DNA of 64,000 bases from Anabaena lutea FACHB-196 (GCF_014698305.1 NZ_JACJST010000010.1:62001-126000); one strand, 5' to 3'. Shown: positions 16,420-25,751, numbered from the stretch's first letter. Notes: a model not told the origin generated them from the letters alone. Made by a program: numbers and translations.

Positions 16420-17418
16420 ATGTCTAATTCAGCATCCCAACCAACTAAAGTTAAGAGCAAGAATAACGAACTTTCATCTACAGCAGATGCAGTCCGTATC
16501 TATCTTCATAAAATTGGACGTATACCTCTTTTAACTCATGAACAAGAAATTTTTTTTGCTAAACAAGTTCAGCAAATGATGGCGATGCTTATAGCCAAGG
16601 AAGAACTAGCTGAAAAATTACAGCGTGAACCAACTCGGCAAGAATGGGCTGACAAGATGCAGTTGGAAGAAGATATGCTGCTGCAACAACTAAGTCAAGG
16701 ACAAATTGCCAAGCAGAAGATGATTCAGGCTAATCTGCGGTTAGTGGTGTCTATTGCTAAAAAATACCAGAAACGCAATATTGAGTTTCTAGACTTAATT
16801 CAAGAAGGTGCATTGGGGCTAGAACGAGGGGTAGAGAAATTTGATCCAACTCTTGGATACAAGTTTTCTACTTATGCTTACTGGTGGATTCGTCAGGGAA
16901 TTACACGAGCGATCGCACAACAATCCCGCACCATTCGTTTACCCATTCACATGGCTGATAAGCTCAACAAAATTAAACGTGTTCAGCGAGAGTTATCTCA
17001 AAAGCTTGGTCACACTGCCGACGTGACTGAAATTGCCCAAGCGCTTAATCTAGAACCCAGTCAGATTCGAGAATGTTTGCAGTTTGCTCGTCAACCTGTT
17101 TCTTTAGATATGGGAATTGGATCTGAGCAGGATACCCAATTACAGGATATGCTGAAGGATGATGGAATATCTCCCGAACGCTACACGGAGCGAGAATTGC
17201 TCTATCAAGATGTTCACAAACTATTAGCAAAGCTGACTCCCCAGCAAAAGGAAGTATTAATCTTGCGCTTTGGTTTAGCAGGTGGATGCGAACTGACCCT
17301 AGTACAGATTAGTCAACGGATAGGCATTTGTCGAGAACGAGTGCGACAACTGGAAAAACAAGCTCTCACGCTTCTACGAAGATATGGGTTTAACTCACGG
17401 AGCTATCTAGCTGACTGA
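16420..17418 (+). CDS. RpoD-like group 2 sigma factor (copy 1)
   Basis: I start it at the ATG at 16420 (332 residues), preceded by GGAGG; an upstream GTG at 16363 and ATG at 16402 are in frame but lack support. Region 1.2 (DAVRIYLHKIGRIPLL), regions 2.1-2.4 (NLRLVVSIAKKY, FLDLIQEGALGLERGVEKFD, YKFSTYAYWWIRQGI), region 3 and region 4.2 (ISQRIGICRERVRQLEKQAL) are all present. This is an alternative vegetative-type sigma factor as in the SigB-E groups of cyanobacteria. No anti-sigma gene is adjacent. A second, more diverged copy is at 28641. It may serve the metal-response genes around it, but this is inferred from position only. Confidence 0.9.
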   Translation: MSNSASQPTKVKSKNNELSSTADAVRIYLHKIGRIPLLTHEQEIFFAKQVQQMMAMLIAKEELAEKLQREPTRQEWADKMQLEEDMLLQQLSQGQIAKQKMIQANLRLVVSIAKKYQKRNIEFLDLIQEGALGLERGVEKFDPTLGYKFSTYAYWWIRQGITRAIAQQSRTIRLPIHMADKLNKIKRVQRELSQKLGHTADVTEIAQALNLEPSQIRECLQFARQPVSLDMGIGSEQDTQLQDMLKDDGISPERYTERELLYQDVHKLLAKLTPQQKEVLILRFGLAGGCELTLVQISQRIGICRERVRQLEKQALTLLRRYGFNSRSYLAD

Positions 17419-17445
17419 TGCTCCTTAATTTTGAAAGCTTGTAGT

Positions 17446-17556
17446 GTCAACTGGCAAGTGAGAAACCACCTGTTGGCTGTTCCTATTGTAAGTAATATTG
17501 CCATATTTGGTGAGGATGAGCGTCAGTATCAAGTGCTGGTAAACCCAGATAAATAG
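17446..17556 (+). pseudogene. Short remnant of an RND pump gene
   Basis: Thirty-six codons read VNWQVRNHLLAVPIVSN then IAIFGEDERQYQVLVNPDK and a stop. They align without gaps to VNWQVKNRLLAVPGVSN... of RND pump 2 (bases about 22136-22246) and less well to pump 1. Both ends stop abruptly in non-coding DNA. It is a leftover of a third or rearranged RND gene. Confidence 0.85.
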
Positions 17557-17742
17557 TTACAAATTTTTAAGTTAGTGAACTAAATTAGAATTTATCAGCA
17601 AAATAACTTACTTCTAAGCTAGATTGACACGATACATTAAGTAATTGGACAAAATTAATTACACAAAAATCTGGGCTGAAATCCTTAACTGGCAAAAAAT
17701 TGATAAATAACCAATATGTAATTAATTCTGTCGTGGTACTTA

Positions 17743-17836
17743 TCAATACCTGTGCCAAAATCCTGAAACCCTATTGATATCGTAACGATTTTATTGGCTT
17801 TCAGCCCTATATTTTGCAAATTGGCGAAGGTATTGA
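17743..17836. repeat. Palindromic repeat, copy 2
   Basis: Diverged copy of the element at 9327-9417: it shares CCTGAAACCCTATTGATATCG and TTATTGG, with imperfect ends TCAATACCTGTGCCAAA and TTGGCGAAGGTATTGA. The rest of 17557-17928 shows no gene. Confidence 0.7.
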
Positions 17837-17928
17837 TTATAAAATTAAAATGGCGTTAAAGTAGCAAATAATACGTTTTGGTATTAGCATTTACGTCATC
17901 ATTACGAGAGGGTGTGAGGAAAAATAAT

Positions 17929-19581
17929 ATGTCGAATCTATTGTGGAAAACACTTATATTCAGCCCAGTATTTTTGGGAGTAACTCTTGCTATTTCAGCT
18001 AGTGCCATTGCTGCTGACAGCCAACAACAGCCATCCCAAACTCATCAGCAGTTACTTGCCCAAACAAACGCTGACGAAAACGAAAACGTTTTGTCACAAA
18101 TAAACCAATACAATCCTGAAGCCAATAATCCAACTTCACTATCTCAAGTGACATCCGTTTCTCAATTTTCGGACGTACAACCAACGGACTGGGCATTCCA
18201 AGCTTTGCAATCTTTAGTGGAGCGATATGGTTGTATTGCCGGATATCCCAACGGTACTTACCGGGGTAATCGTGCCTTAACTCGTTATGAATTTGCGGCA
18301 GGTTTAAATGCTTGTTTGGATCGAGTTAATGAATTGATTGCTACAGCTACAGCTGATTTAGTGACAAAAGAGGATTTAGCTACCCTACGGCGTTTACAAG
18401 AAGAATTTTCTGCGGAACTAGCAACACTCAGGGGTCGAGTTGATGCCTTGGAAGCACGCACTTCTGAATTAGAAGCTAATCAGTTTTCGACTACCACAAA
18501 ACTAGTAGGTGAAGCTGTTTTTGCGGTTACGGATAGTTTTGGTAACAATGATAATAACAATACCGTTTTCCAAAACCGGGTGCGTTTAGATTTGCAAACT
18601 AGTTTTACGGGTAAAGATACCTTACACACTCGGATTGCAGCCGGTAATGCTACTCCATTATCTTTACCCAATGGCACTGCTGAAGGTACTCAAACTTTTA
18701 ACTTGTTTCTTGGTAGTAATAATAGTGCTTTCATTGATTGGTTAGCGTATTACTTTCCTGTTGGCAACTCTCAAGTTTATGTAGCTGCTACTGGAGGTAT
18801 TCAAAGCGATTATGTTCCCACCGTTAACCCTTATTTTGAAGACTTTGATGGAGGTAACGGTGCTTTATCTACCTTTGCTTCTGAAAGTCCTATCTATCGC
18901 ATCGGTGGCGGTGCAGGAATTGGTGTTAATGTCCCATTTGGTGGTGGTAGTACCTTTAAACCTTCGTTAACTCTGGGTTATTTAGGATCTGAACCGAATA
19001 ATCCTAGTCCAGGCTCAGGTTTATTCGATGGTAATTATGCAGCTTTAGCACAGTTGAATGTTAATGTTGGCGATCGCCTGACCTTGGCTGCAACCTACGT
19101 TCACGGTTATCATGGTGCAAATAGTGCTTTATTTGATGCTGGTTCGGTAAGTGCTGCTGTAGTTGGAACTTCACAAGCTAATTTTGTCGGTGGTGGCAAT
19201 CCATTTGTAAGTAATTCTTACGGCTTTGAAGCAGCTTTCAGACCTAGTGATAAATTATCAATTAGTGGATTTGCGCTCTACAGCAATATTACAGGCTTGG
19301 GAGCTAACGATAACGATGAAGTTTGGAGCTATGGATTAGGTGTAGCTTTACCCGACTTTGGCAAGAAGGGCAATCTTTTAGGCATTTTTGCAGGCGCGCA
19401 ACCATATTTAGGTAGTAGCAACGGTGATAAACCCTATCACATTGAAGGCTTTTACAGATATCGCATTAGTGATAACATTTCTATTACTCCTGGTGTAATT
19501 TGGTTAACTAATCCTGGTCAATCTGCTAACAATAACAATGATGCTGTGATTGGTACATTGAGAACAACTTTCACTTTCTAA
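17929..19581 (+). CDS. SLH/OprB-type outer-membrane porin (cyanobacterial iron-uptake porin family)
   Basis: A 550-residue outer-membrane protein from the ATG at 17929 (GAGG upstream; the GTG-like start at 17878 is unsupported). It has a signal peptide (about 1-29, SASAIAA), a Gln/Asn-rich linker, an SLH domain (about 85-135: FSDVQPTDWAFQALQSLVER, YPNGTYRGNRALTRYEFA) that binds peptidoglycan-linked polymer, a coiled coil (about 135-180), and an OprB-like beta barrel that ends in F (LRTTFTF). Family members mediate diffusion of iron and small solutes. Within the metal cluster it may supply or limit metal entry; it is not an RND outer-membrane factor. Confidence 0.85.
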   Translation: MSNLLWKTLIFSPVFLGVTLAISASAIAADSQQQPSQTHQQLLAQTNADENENVLSQINQYNPEANNPTSLSQVTSVSQFSDVQPTDWAFQALQSLVERYGCIAGYPNGTYRGNRALTRYEFAAGLNACLDRVNELIATATADLVTKEDLATLRRLQEEFSAELATLRGRVDALEARTSELEANQFSTTTKLVGEAVFAVTDSFGNNDNNNTVFQNRVRLDLQTSFTGKDTLHTRIAAGNATPLSLPNGTAEGTQTFNLFLGSNNSAFIDWLAYYFPVGNSQVYVAATGGIQSDYVPTVNPYFEDFDGGNGALSTFASESPIYRIGGGAGIGVNVPFGGGSTFKPSLTLGYLGSEPNNPSPGSGLFDGNYAALAQLNVNVGDRLTLAATYVHGYHGANSALFDAGSVSAAVVGTSQANFVGGGNPFVSNSYGFEAAFRPSDKLSISGFALYSNITGLGANDNDEVWSYGLGVALPDFGKKGNLLGIFAGAQPYLGSSNGDKPYHIEGFYRYRISDNISITPGVIWLTNPGQSANNNNDAVIGTLRTTFTF

Positions 19582-19594
19582 AATAGAAGATTGG

Positions 19595-19611
19595 GTTGAG
19601 CATAGCTCAAC
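19595..19611. terminator. Small hairpin between convergent genes
   Basis: GTTGAGC (19595-19601), ATA, GCTCAAC (19605-19611) lies 14 bases after the porin stop and between convergent genes. There is no clear T-run; a weak terminator or repeat. Confidence 0.35.
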
Positions 19612-19745
19612 TCAACACTTATTAATTAGGTGTTTTTAGTTTGTAATATTTGTAATATTTTGATGTACTCTGATAACGTGTTTTATTTCCAAGCTTTAGG
19701 ATACCCACTCTACCTACATAATTCTTGATTCAAGAACGCCAATTA

Positions 19746-20546
19746 TCATTTTTGGAATCCTTTTCCTCTATAATTAACTAATTCTTCATATCCAGACATA
19801 TAGGCATAATTATCTTTAATATCTAAGTCTAAAAATCTGGAAAAACGTGTAGAGTCGTTTCCTACTAATTCTCCTTTTCGGGGCTTACCGTGGTAATTAG
19901 CTAAAGCAGTTTTAGCTTGACGTAAGGATCTTAGGGGTACAAAAACATCTGTTTGGTTAAAAGACCATAAACCTTCAGAATGTCTTGCCGCAAATAACAG
20001 TTCTCCTAATGCTTGGTTTTTTGCATCATCTTGTTTATAAGTTAAAGCTAGATGCTTATCTAAATAGATAATTCTTCCTGAATTAATATTTTCTGTAACA
20101 TCTAAAGAGTCAATCAAATTTGATAAAAATTTTCGATGTTCAGGGTAAGTAGCACCGAGAAAAGGAATAACACCGACTACCCAACCCCTCGCACCCGTTT
20201 CTTTATGAGTTTCATAATCTTGATAACATTGTTTTAAACACGGTATATAAAATTTATCAAAAGGGATTTTCATCTGAGAAATTGTTTCTATATTAACAGC
20301 TAATATAAACTTTTTAAATGATTTCGATTTCTCTAGTACCTTTATTAGAGTAGAATCATAAAAGTTTTGGGGCTGATTTTGATATTTTTCCCATAACATA
20401 TCAAATACAACTCTAAAATCTCTGCTATCATTGAGCAAAAAATCGTTTACTTTTTGATAGCCATAACTAGTAAAAACTTGTGATTGTATTTGTCTTAATT
20501 TTTCATTACTTTTAACTACAGTATTGCCAATGCGGATTTTAGACAT
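19746..20546 (-). CDS. Hypothetical protein, second of an unknown gene pair
   Basis: A 266-residue soluble protein with no signal or membrane segment and no motif I recognise. It is helical and Lys/Tyr/Phe-rich in the first half (for example SYGYQKVNDFLLNDSRDF and CLKQCYQDYETHKETGARGW). The second half contains YLDKHLALTYKQDDAKNQALG, HSEGLWSFNQTDVFVPLRSL and the ending YRGKGFQK. It follows the 219-residue gene on the same strand, separated by a 160-base spacer that holds a dispersed repeat. The pair is placed between the porin and RND pump 2, on the opposite strand to both. Function unknown; I would not tie it to metals on position alone. Confidence 0.6.
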   Translation of the reverse strand: MSKIRIGNTVVKSNEKLRQIQSQVFTSYGYQKVNDFLLNDSRDFRVVFDMLWEKYQNQPQNFYDSTLIKVLEKSKSFKKFILAVNIETISQMKIPFDKFYIPCLKQCYQDYETHKETGARGWVVGVIPFLGATYPEHRKFLSNLIDSLDVTENINSGRIIYLDKHLALTYKQDDAKNQALGELLFAARHSEGLWSFNQTDVFVPLRSLRQAKTALANYHGKPRKGELVGNDSTRFSRFLDLDIKDNYAYMSGYEELVNYRGKGFQK

Positions 20547-20620
20547 AGTGTTTTTGTTTTTAAATGACTTTTTAGAAACTATAGGATTACTATTTGATTT
20601 TTGAACAGGATTAGGTATTG

Positions 20621-20699
20621 TAGGGTGCGTTGGGATGAAATCCGTAACGCACCGTTCTCAAGGGTTTGGTGCGTTACGCTGTCGCTAACACACCCTACG
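20621..20699. repeat. Dispersed palindromic repeat
   Basis: TAGGGTGCGTTGGGATGAAA... ends with GTGCGTTACGCTGTCGCTAA and CACACCCTACG. The two arms are roughly complementary, with internal CGTAACGCACC/GGTGCGTTACG. This is a common cyanobacterial intergenic repeat type. Confidence 0.6.
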
Positions 20700-20706
20700 T
20701 ATATTT

Positions 20707-21366
20707 TTAATAATCAAACCGGATTCCTATAGGAGGTAAAAGTTCTGTTAAAGGTGTAGTTTCACGCTCAATTATATTGATACTAAGAATTTCTGCTGCT
20801 TCGCTGGAACTGAATGGAACAGTAAACATGAGATGCACATAATTTACTTGGTCATTTCCACTTGTATATGGAACAGCATGATAGATAACCGGAAACCTTT
20901 CTTGAGAATACATAATTAGAGGTTCTGTCAATCTGGCAAGAATTCGCGTTCCACCAAATATATAGCTTCGTTCTTGAGCAACTTTCAACTCTGGTAAAGT
21001 CCACCAATTAAAAACTATTTCACCGTCAGAGTTATCACTAAGTCCGCATTCTTGACGATAACGTTTTGGAGTTAGAGTTAGTAAACCCTTACCTTCTTCA
21101 TTTCGTCGCCGCTTCGCCAGTTTAATCAATGAGGAGTCAAAAGCGGTGGCAATAGCTGACCTAAAATCTGATGACTCTTTAGCAAGATCGTTATATTTTA
21201 TAAATGTAAAGGCATCTCCAATCCCTTTATTATCGTCGGTGATTATGTTCACTAACAAAATTTGATTGCCATTAACTAATTCTTCAAAATCTAATGAGCT
21301 ATTGAGATATGGTGGCTTAGGTGGTTTACCAAACCCTTTTCCCCCGCTACGTTTTGCTTTTGCCAT
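20707..21366 (-). CDS. Hypothetical protein, first of an unknown gene pair
   Basis: A 219-residue soluble protein. The basic N-terminus (MAKAKRSGGKGFGKPPKPPY) looks nucleic-acid-binding or disordered. The body (about 25-219) is a mixed alpha/beta domain with IVFNWWTLPELKVAQERSY and RLTEPLIMYSQERFPVIYHAVPY. I do not recognise a family. The GKGF motif near its start echoes YRGKGFQK at the end of the following gene, which may be coincidence. It is transcribed away from RND pump 2, with a shared 295-base gap containing a CopR-like box on the other strand. Confidence 0.6.
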   Translation of the reverse strand: MAKAKRSGGKGFGKPPKPPYLNSSLDFEELVNGNQILLVNIITDDNKGIGDAFTFIKYNDLAKESSDFRSAIATAFDSSLIKLAKRRRNEEGKGLLTLTPKRYRQECGLSDNSDGEIVFNWWTLPELKVAQERSYIFGGTRILARLTEPLIMYSQERFPVIYHAVPYTSGNDQVNYVHLMFTVPFSSSEAAEILSINIIERETTPLTELLPPIGIRFDY

Positions 21367-21576
21367 TACTTACCTCTGCTGCTCAACCTAATCCAAAAAA
21401 TATGATATTTATACAAATAGCCTCATTATTTTAACGTTTAGCTGACTCATTTACGGCAACTCATTGATGTTCAATAACCCAATGATAATTAGTTATGGAT
21501 TTCAAAAAAGGAGTAAAGGAATCGCGATCGCCTACGATGGAGCGTAGCTTATCACCTAAACTCTCCCTTGTAAAAA

Positions 21577-21593
21577 TTTCACCTGAATTTCAT
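21577..21593 (+). promoter_or_regulatory. CopR-like box upstream of RND pump 2
   Basis: TTTCAC-CTGAA-TTTCAT, 67 bases before the ATG, followed by CTGTCA, a sequence that also follows several other boxes. Confidence 0.65.
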
Positions 21594-21660
21594 TCCAGTC
21601 TGTCATCCTAGAGAAAGTTAATGCTGACTCATCCTCAGTAAAACTTTATCTTTCTCACTA

Positions 21661-24600
21661 ATGCTTAATTCTATTGTTAAATGGTCGATCGCTCAACGCT
21701 GGCTAATAGTTATTGCTTCCATCCTCATATCTGTTTGGGGCTTTCTCATCCTTACGCAAATGCCACTGGATGTATTTCCCAACTTTGCTCCACCGCAAGT
21801 GGAAATTATGACCGAAGCCCCAGGACTTGCACCAGAGGAGGTTGAATCCCTAGTTACTCGACCGATAGAAAGTGTGATTAACGGCACTCCCGGACTAGAA
21901 ACATTGCGTTCTGCCTCAGCTGTCGGTCTTTCATCTGTGAGAGCGACTTTTAGCTTGGATACAGAAATTTATCGCGCCCGCCAATTGGTAACGGAACGGT
22001 TGCAACAAGCACGCAGTCAACTACCGCAAGGTGTGGAAAACCCAGAGGTTCTGCCTGTTAGTTCACCTTTGGGATGGACTGTCAAATATGCCTTTACTTC
22101 TGAAACCACTCCGATGATGGAGGTCTGGCGGATTGTCAATTGGCAAGTGAAAAACCGCCTGCTTGCTGTCCCTGGCGTAAGTAATGTCGTCATATTTGGT
22201 GGGGATGAGCGTCAGTATCAAGTGTTGGTAAACCCAGACAAATTGAAAGCGTTTAATGTTTCCCTTGATGATGTCACCAAAGCAGCACAAGCAGCCAACG
22301 CTAATGCACCAGGGGGATTTTTAATTACTCCTGACCAAGAGACATTGGTGCGAGGGGTTGGACGGATTGAATCTATTGAACAGCTAAAAAAATCAGTAAT
22401 TAAAGCCAAAAATGGCACGCCAATCCTGTTGGAACAAGTGGCGGATGTCCAAATTGGTGCAGCACTCAAACGCGGCGATGGCAGTTTTGCGGGTAAAAAA
22501 GCGGTAATTTTGACAGTCAACAAACAGCCAGCAGCAGATACGCCAAAAGTAACGAAGGCAGTTGAGACAGCAATAGAGGAAATTCAAGTCGGTCTGCCCA
22601 AAGATGTGAAAATTACAACTACTTTCCGTCAGGAAGATTTTATCGAAGCCTCGCTCAAAAACGTTGAAGAAGCTTTGCGTGATGGCACAATCATCGTTTG
22701 TGTGATCTTGATTTTATTTCTGATGAACTGGCGCACGGTGATTATTAGTTTGAGTGCGATTCCCGTGTCTTTGTTGTTGGGAATGATGATCCTGAATTGG
22801 ACGGGACAAGGCATCAATACAATGACTTTGGGCGGACTTGTTGTTGCGATTGGTTCGGTGGTGGATGATGCAATTGTCGATATGGAGAATGTCTACCGCC
22901 GTTTGCGAGAAAACCAAATAGCAGGTAATCCTGTACCACCACTGCAAGTTGTTTTTAATGGCTCAGTGGAGGTGCGGGTAAGCGTACTGTTCTCGACAAT
23001 CATTATTGCAGTCGTCTTTGCACCAATTTTTGCTCTTTCTGGTGTAGAAGGTCGGATTTTTACACCGATGGCTGTAGCTTATTTGCTGTCAATTGGCGCT
23101 TCTACCTTAGTAGCACTGACATTGACTCCAGCACTGTGCGCCCTTTTACTAGTAAATCGGCGTTTACCAAGTACAGAAACTTGGGTTGAACGATTTTCCC
23201 ATCGCCTGTATCGTCCACTTTTGAAATTTTCTATTCGTCGCCCCAAGATTATTTTGACAGGTGCGATCGCTGCCTTTGTGGCTTCAACGATGATTCTACT
23301 CTCGTTAGGGCAAGTTTTTTTACCAGAATTCCAAGACCGCTCTTTGGTAATCGCCGCAGTTTTAATGCCTGGCCAATCTCTGAATGCGACTAATCAAGTA
23401 GGGATAGCAATCGAAGAAGCCCTGAAAAAAAATTCTGGGGTTGAAACGGCTCAATTGCGCTCTGGACGCGCTCAGGGGGATACTGAGGTAGCTGGTGTAA
23501 ATGGGGCGGAAATAGATGTCCAACTCAGCGACGAGGGGGCAAAAGACCGAGAAAAAACAATTGAAATGATTCGTAAAGAATTTGATAAAATTCCCGGAGT
23601 CGTTCCCAATATCGGTGGTTTTATTTCGCACCGGATGGATGAAGTGCTTTCTGGGGTACGAAGTGCGATCGCTGTGAAAATTTTTGGACCCGATTTGGAA
23701 GAACTCCGCACCCTTGGTCAACAAGTACAATCAGCTATGGGCGGTGTTTCGGGTCTAGTAGATTTGCAACTAGAACCGCAAGTACCGATTAAACAGGTAC
23801 AAATTCAATTCGACCGCAATGCAGCAGCCCGCTATGGTTTAACTATTGGCGAATTGTCAGAGATAGTAGAAACTGCACTCAATGGGCGAGTCGTTTCTCA
23901 AGTATTGGAGCAACAACAAACCTTTGATATGGTGGTTTGGTTGCAAGAAAAATACCGTAACAATATTGAAATTATCGGTAATTTGCTAGTTGATACACCC
24001 AACGGACAAAAAATTCCCTTAGCTCAAGTTGCAAAAATCAACTATGGTACAGGCCCCAATACCATCAACCGCGAAAACGTCTCCCGCTATATTGTCGTAT
24101 CCAGCAACGTGGGTGGACGAGATTTAGGTTCTGTAATTAAGGATATTCGGGACAGAGTTAAGCAACAGGTGCAATTACCCGCTGGATATTTTATTGAATA
24201 CGGTGGTCAATTTGAAGCGCAAGAAGGAGCGACGAAAACTTTACTTTCGGCTGGGGGATTAGCACTTGTTGCGATCGCAGTTCTGATTTACTTTGCTGTC
24301 AAGTCGATTCCTGCCACCATCATGATCTTGATAAACTTGCCCTTGGCGTTAGTGGGTGGAGTCATTTCCATAGCCTTGACTGGTGGTATTCTCTCTGTAG
24401 CTTCAATGGTAGGATTTATTACCTTATTCGGCGTTGCTACACGTAATGGACTATTACTAGTTGAGAACTACAATTCTAGGATGGCAGAAGGACAACCTCT
24501 GCGGCAGGCTTTGATGGAAGGGTCGGTAGAAAGGTTGGCTGCTATCTTAATGACGGCATTATCATCAGCTTTGGGTATGGCACCCTTGGTAATTGGTAGT

Positions 24601-24780
24601 GGAGCCGGAAAAGAAATCCTCCAGCCACTAGCTGTTGTGGTGTTAGGGGGATTGTTTACCTCAACTGCTTTAACCCTGTTAGTACTTCCGGCTTTGTATG
24701 TACAGTTTGGTAGATTTTTAGTGCCGAGAAAGGCTGAACCAATTGTTCAGACAGAAATTGCAGGAGAGGCAAGTTTTTAG
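21661..24780 (+). CDS. Heavy-metal RND efflux pump 2 (CusA/CzcA-like)
   Basis: A 1039-residue RND transporter that aligns with pump 1 throughout (MPLDVFPNFAPPQVEIMTEA; TM4 LVVAIGSVVDDAIVDMEN; IQFDRNAAARYGLTIGELSE; VIGSGAGKEILQPLAVVVLGG). Full length, with 12 expected membrane helices and two large periplasmic loops. TM4 carries two adjacent Asp plus a further Asp (IVDMEN) where pump 1 has Tyr, so proton relay or metal choice may differ. It has no adaptor gene of its own; the single adaptor at 10178 may serve both. A His-rich lipoprotein follows 35 bases downstream, very likely in the same transcript. A CopR-like box lies just upstream. Confidence 0.9.
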   Translation: MLNSIVKWSIAQRWLIVIASILISVWGFLILTQMPLDVFPNFAPPQVEIMTEAPGLAPEEVESLVTRPIESVINGTPGLETLRSASAVGLSSVRATFSLDTEIYRARQLVTERLQQARSQLPQGVENPEVLPVSSPLGWTVKYAFTSETTPMMEVWRIVNWQVKNRLLAVPGVSNVVIFGGDERQYQVLVNPDKLKAFNVSLDDVTKAAQAANANAPGGFLITPDQETLVRGVGRIESIEQLKKSVIKAKNGTPILLEQVADVQIGAALKRGDGSFAGKKAVILTVNKQPAADTPKVTKAVETAIEEIQVGLPKDVKITTTFRQEDFIEASLKNVEEALRDGTIIVCVILILFLMNWRTVIISLSAIPVSLLLGMMILNWTGQGINTMTLGGLVVAIGSVVDDAIVDMENVYRRLRENQIAGNPVPPLQVVFNGSVEVRVSVLFSTIIIAVVFAPIFALSGVEGRIFTPMAVAYLLSIGASTLVALTLTPALCALLLVNRRLPSTETWVERFSHRLYRPLLKFSIRRPKIILTGAIAAFVASTMILLSLGQVFLPEFQDRSLVIAAVLMPGQSLNATNQVGIAIEEALKKNSGVETAQLRSGRAQGDTEVAGVNGAEIDVQLSDEGAKDREKTIEMIRKEFDKIPGVVPNIGGFISHRMDEVLSGVRSAIAVKIFGPDLEELRTLGQQVQSAMGGVSGLVDLQLEPQVPIKQVQIQFDRNAAARYGLTIGELSEIVETALNGRVVSQVLEQQQTFDMVVWLQEKYRNNIEIIGNLLVDTPNGQKIPLAQVAKINYGTGPNTINRENVSRYIVVSSNVGGRDLGSVIKDIRDRVKQQVQLPAGYFIEYGGQFEAQEGATKTLLSAGGLALVAIAVLIYFAVKSIPATIMILINLPLALVGGVISIALTGGILSVASMVGFITLFGVATRNGLLLVENYNSRMAEGQPLRQALMEGSVERLAAILMTALSSALGMAPLVIGSGAGKEILQPLAVVVLGGLFTSTALTLLVLPALYVQFGRFLVPRKAEPIVQTEIAGEASF

Positions 24781-24815
24781 TTGTTAATTGACCAAATATT
24801 GAGGAGTGTAAATCA

Positions 24816-25358
24816 ATGAAATTTCTGAAGACCAGCTTCGTAGTTTTAGGTAGTGTAAGCTTGCTTTTCTTAGGTGCTTGTAGTGGCAGTAATCAAGCTG
24901 TAAATTCAGAGAATAAATCGGCATCAACAACAGAGACGGCTGCCAAAATTGAAACCGCAGCGAAAGATAATCACTCGGAAAATGATGGTCATTCTCATAA
25001 TAAAAATAATGCTCAAGAGCATTCCGAAGACGGTAAAGGTGAACATTCACATGGCGGTCAAGTTATAGAGTCTGGGCAGTATCATTTGGAGTTTGTTACT
25101 GAAGCAAAGGATAATGAAACTCATTTAGATTTCTATTTAAAGAAAGGAGAAAAACATACTACAGTGTCGGATGCAAAAGTAACTGCTCAAGTTCAGCTAC
25201 CTGATGGTAGTCAAAAATCGCTTCCCCTCACTTATGAAGCTAAAGAACAACATTACCATGCTGTATTTTCTGAAAAAGCAGCAGGTGAGTATAAAGTTGC
25301 TATTCTTTCTGATGTCAATGGTGAAAAATTTAATGGACGCTTTACCTTCAAGCGATAA
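24816..25358 (+). CDS. His-rich metal-binding lipoprotein linked to RND pump 2
   Basis: A 180-residue lipoprotein with lipobox LGAC (C22). A low-complexity segment (about 25-90) is rich in His, Asp, Glu and Asn (DNHSENDGHSHNKNN, HSHGG), followed by a beta-rich C-terminal domain (about 92-180: YHLEFVTEAKDNETHLDFYL, LPLTYEAKEQHYHAVF). A strong GAGGAG precedes the ATG. The His cluster suggests periplasmic binding of Zn, Co, Ni or Cu, acting as a buffer or delivery protein to the pump. The C-terminal domain resembles the small Ig-like domains of YtkA/FixH-type proteins, but I am not sure of this. Confidence 0.8.
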   Translation: MKFLKTSFVVLGSVSLLFLGACSGSNQAVNSENKSASTTETAAKIETAAKDNHSENDGHSHNKNNAQEHSEDGKGEHSHGGQVIESGQYHLEFVTEAKDNETHLDFYLKKGEKHTTVSDAKVTAQVQLPDGSQKSLPLTYEAKEQHYHAVFSEKAAGEYKVAILSDVNGEKFNGRFTFKR

Positions 25359-25391
25359 TTAATAGCAAGTGGTAGCGACAGGATAACAGTT

Positions 25392-25751
25392 ATGGTTCAA
25401 CAGTACAATCACGAACCAATTAAATGGAAGTAGCTAACAATCTATATCAGTGAGTCTGATGGTTGGCAGCACCAACCACTTCACCAAACTCTATTGGGAA
25501 TCGCTCGACAACAGGGAATAACAGGGATGACGGTGATGCGAGCAATTTCTGGATATGGCAAACATGGTATTTTTCGCACTATGAACGAGCTAGATCCATC
25601 TATTGAGTCTTCTGTGCTACCACTTGTTATTACAGTTATTGATAGTGAAAGTGCAATAACCGAATTTTTTTCCTTGGTCAAAGATATGCTTAAAGATAAG
25701 TTTGTCACTTGTCAAAACCTAGAAATTCTGTCACCGTTGGTAACGCTTTAG
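25392..25751 (+). pseudogene. DUF190 (PII-like) gene with an early in-frame stop
   Basis: ATG at 25392 reads MVQQYNHEPIKWK, then TAG (25431-25433), then LTIYISESDGWQHQPLHQTL and the rest of a DUF190 domain (ARQQGITGMTVMRAISGYGK, VITVIDSESAITEFF) to 25751. Relatives have Gln at this codon (IKWKQLTIYI), so CAG-to-TAG is the likely change. DUF190 is a ferredoxin-like fold related to PII signalling proteins and is often beside CDF or fluoride/cation transporters. Re-initiation at the TTG at 25494 would lose the first beta strand. It precedes the CDF exporter, as is common for the family. Confidence 0.8.
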
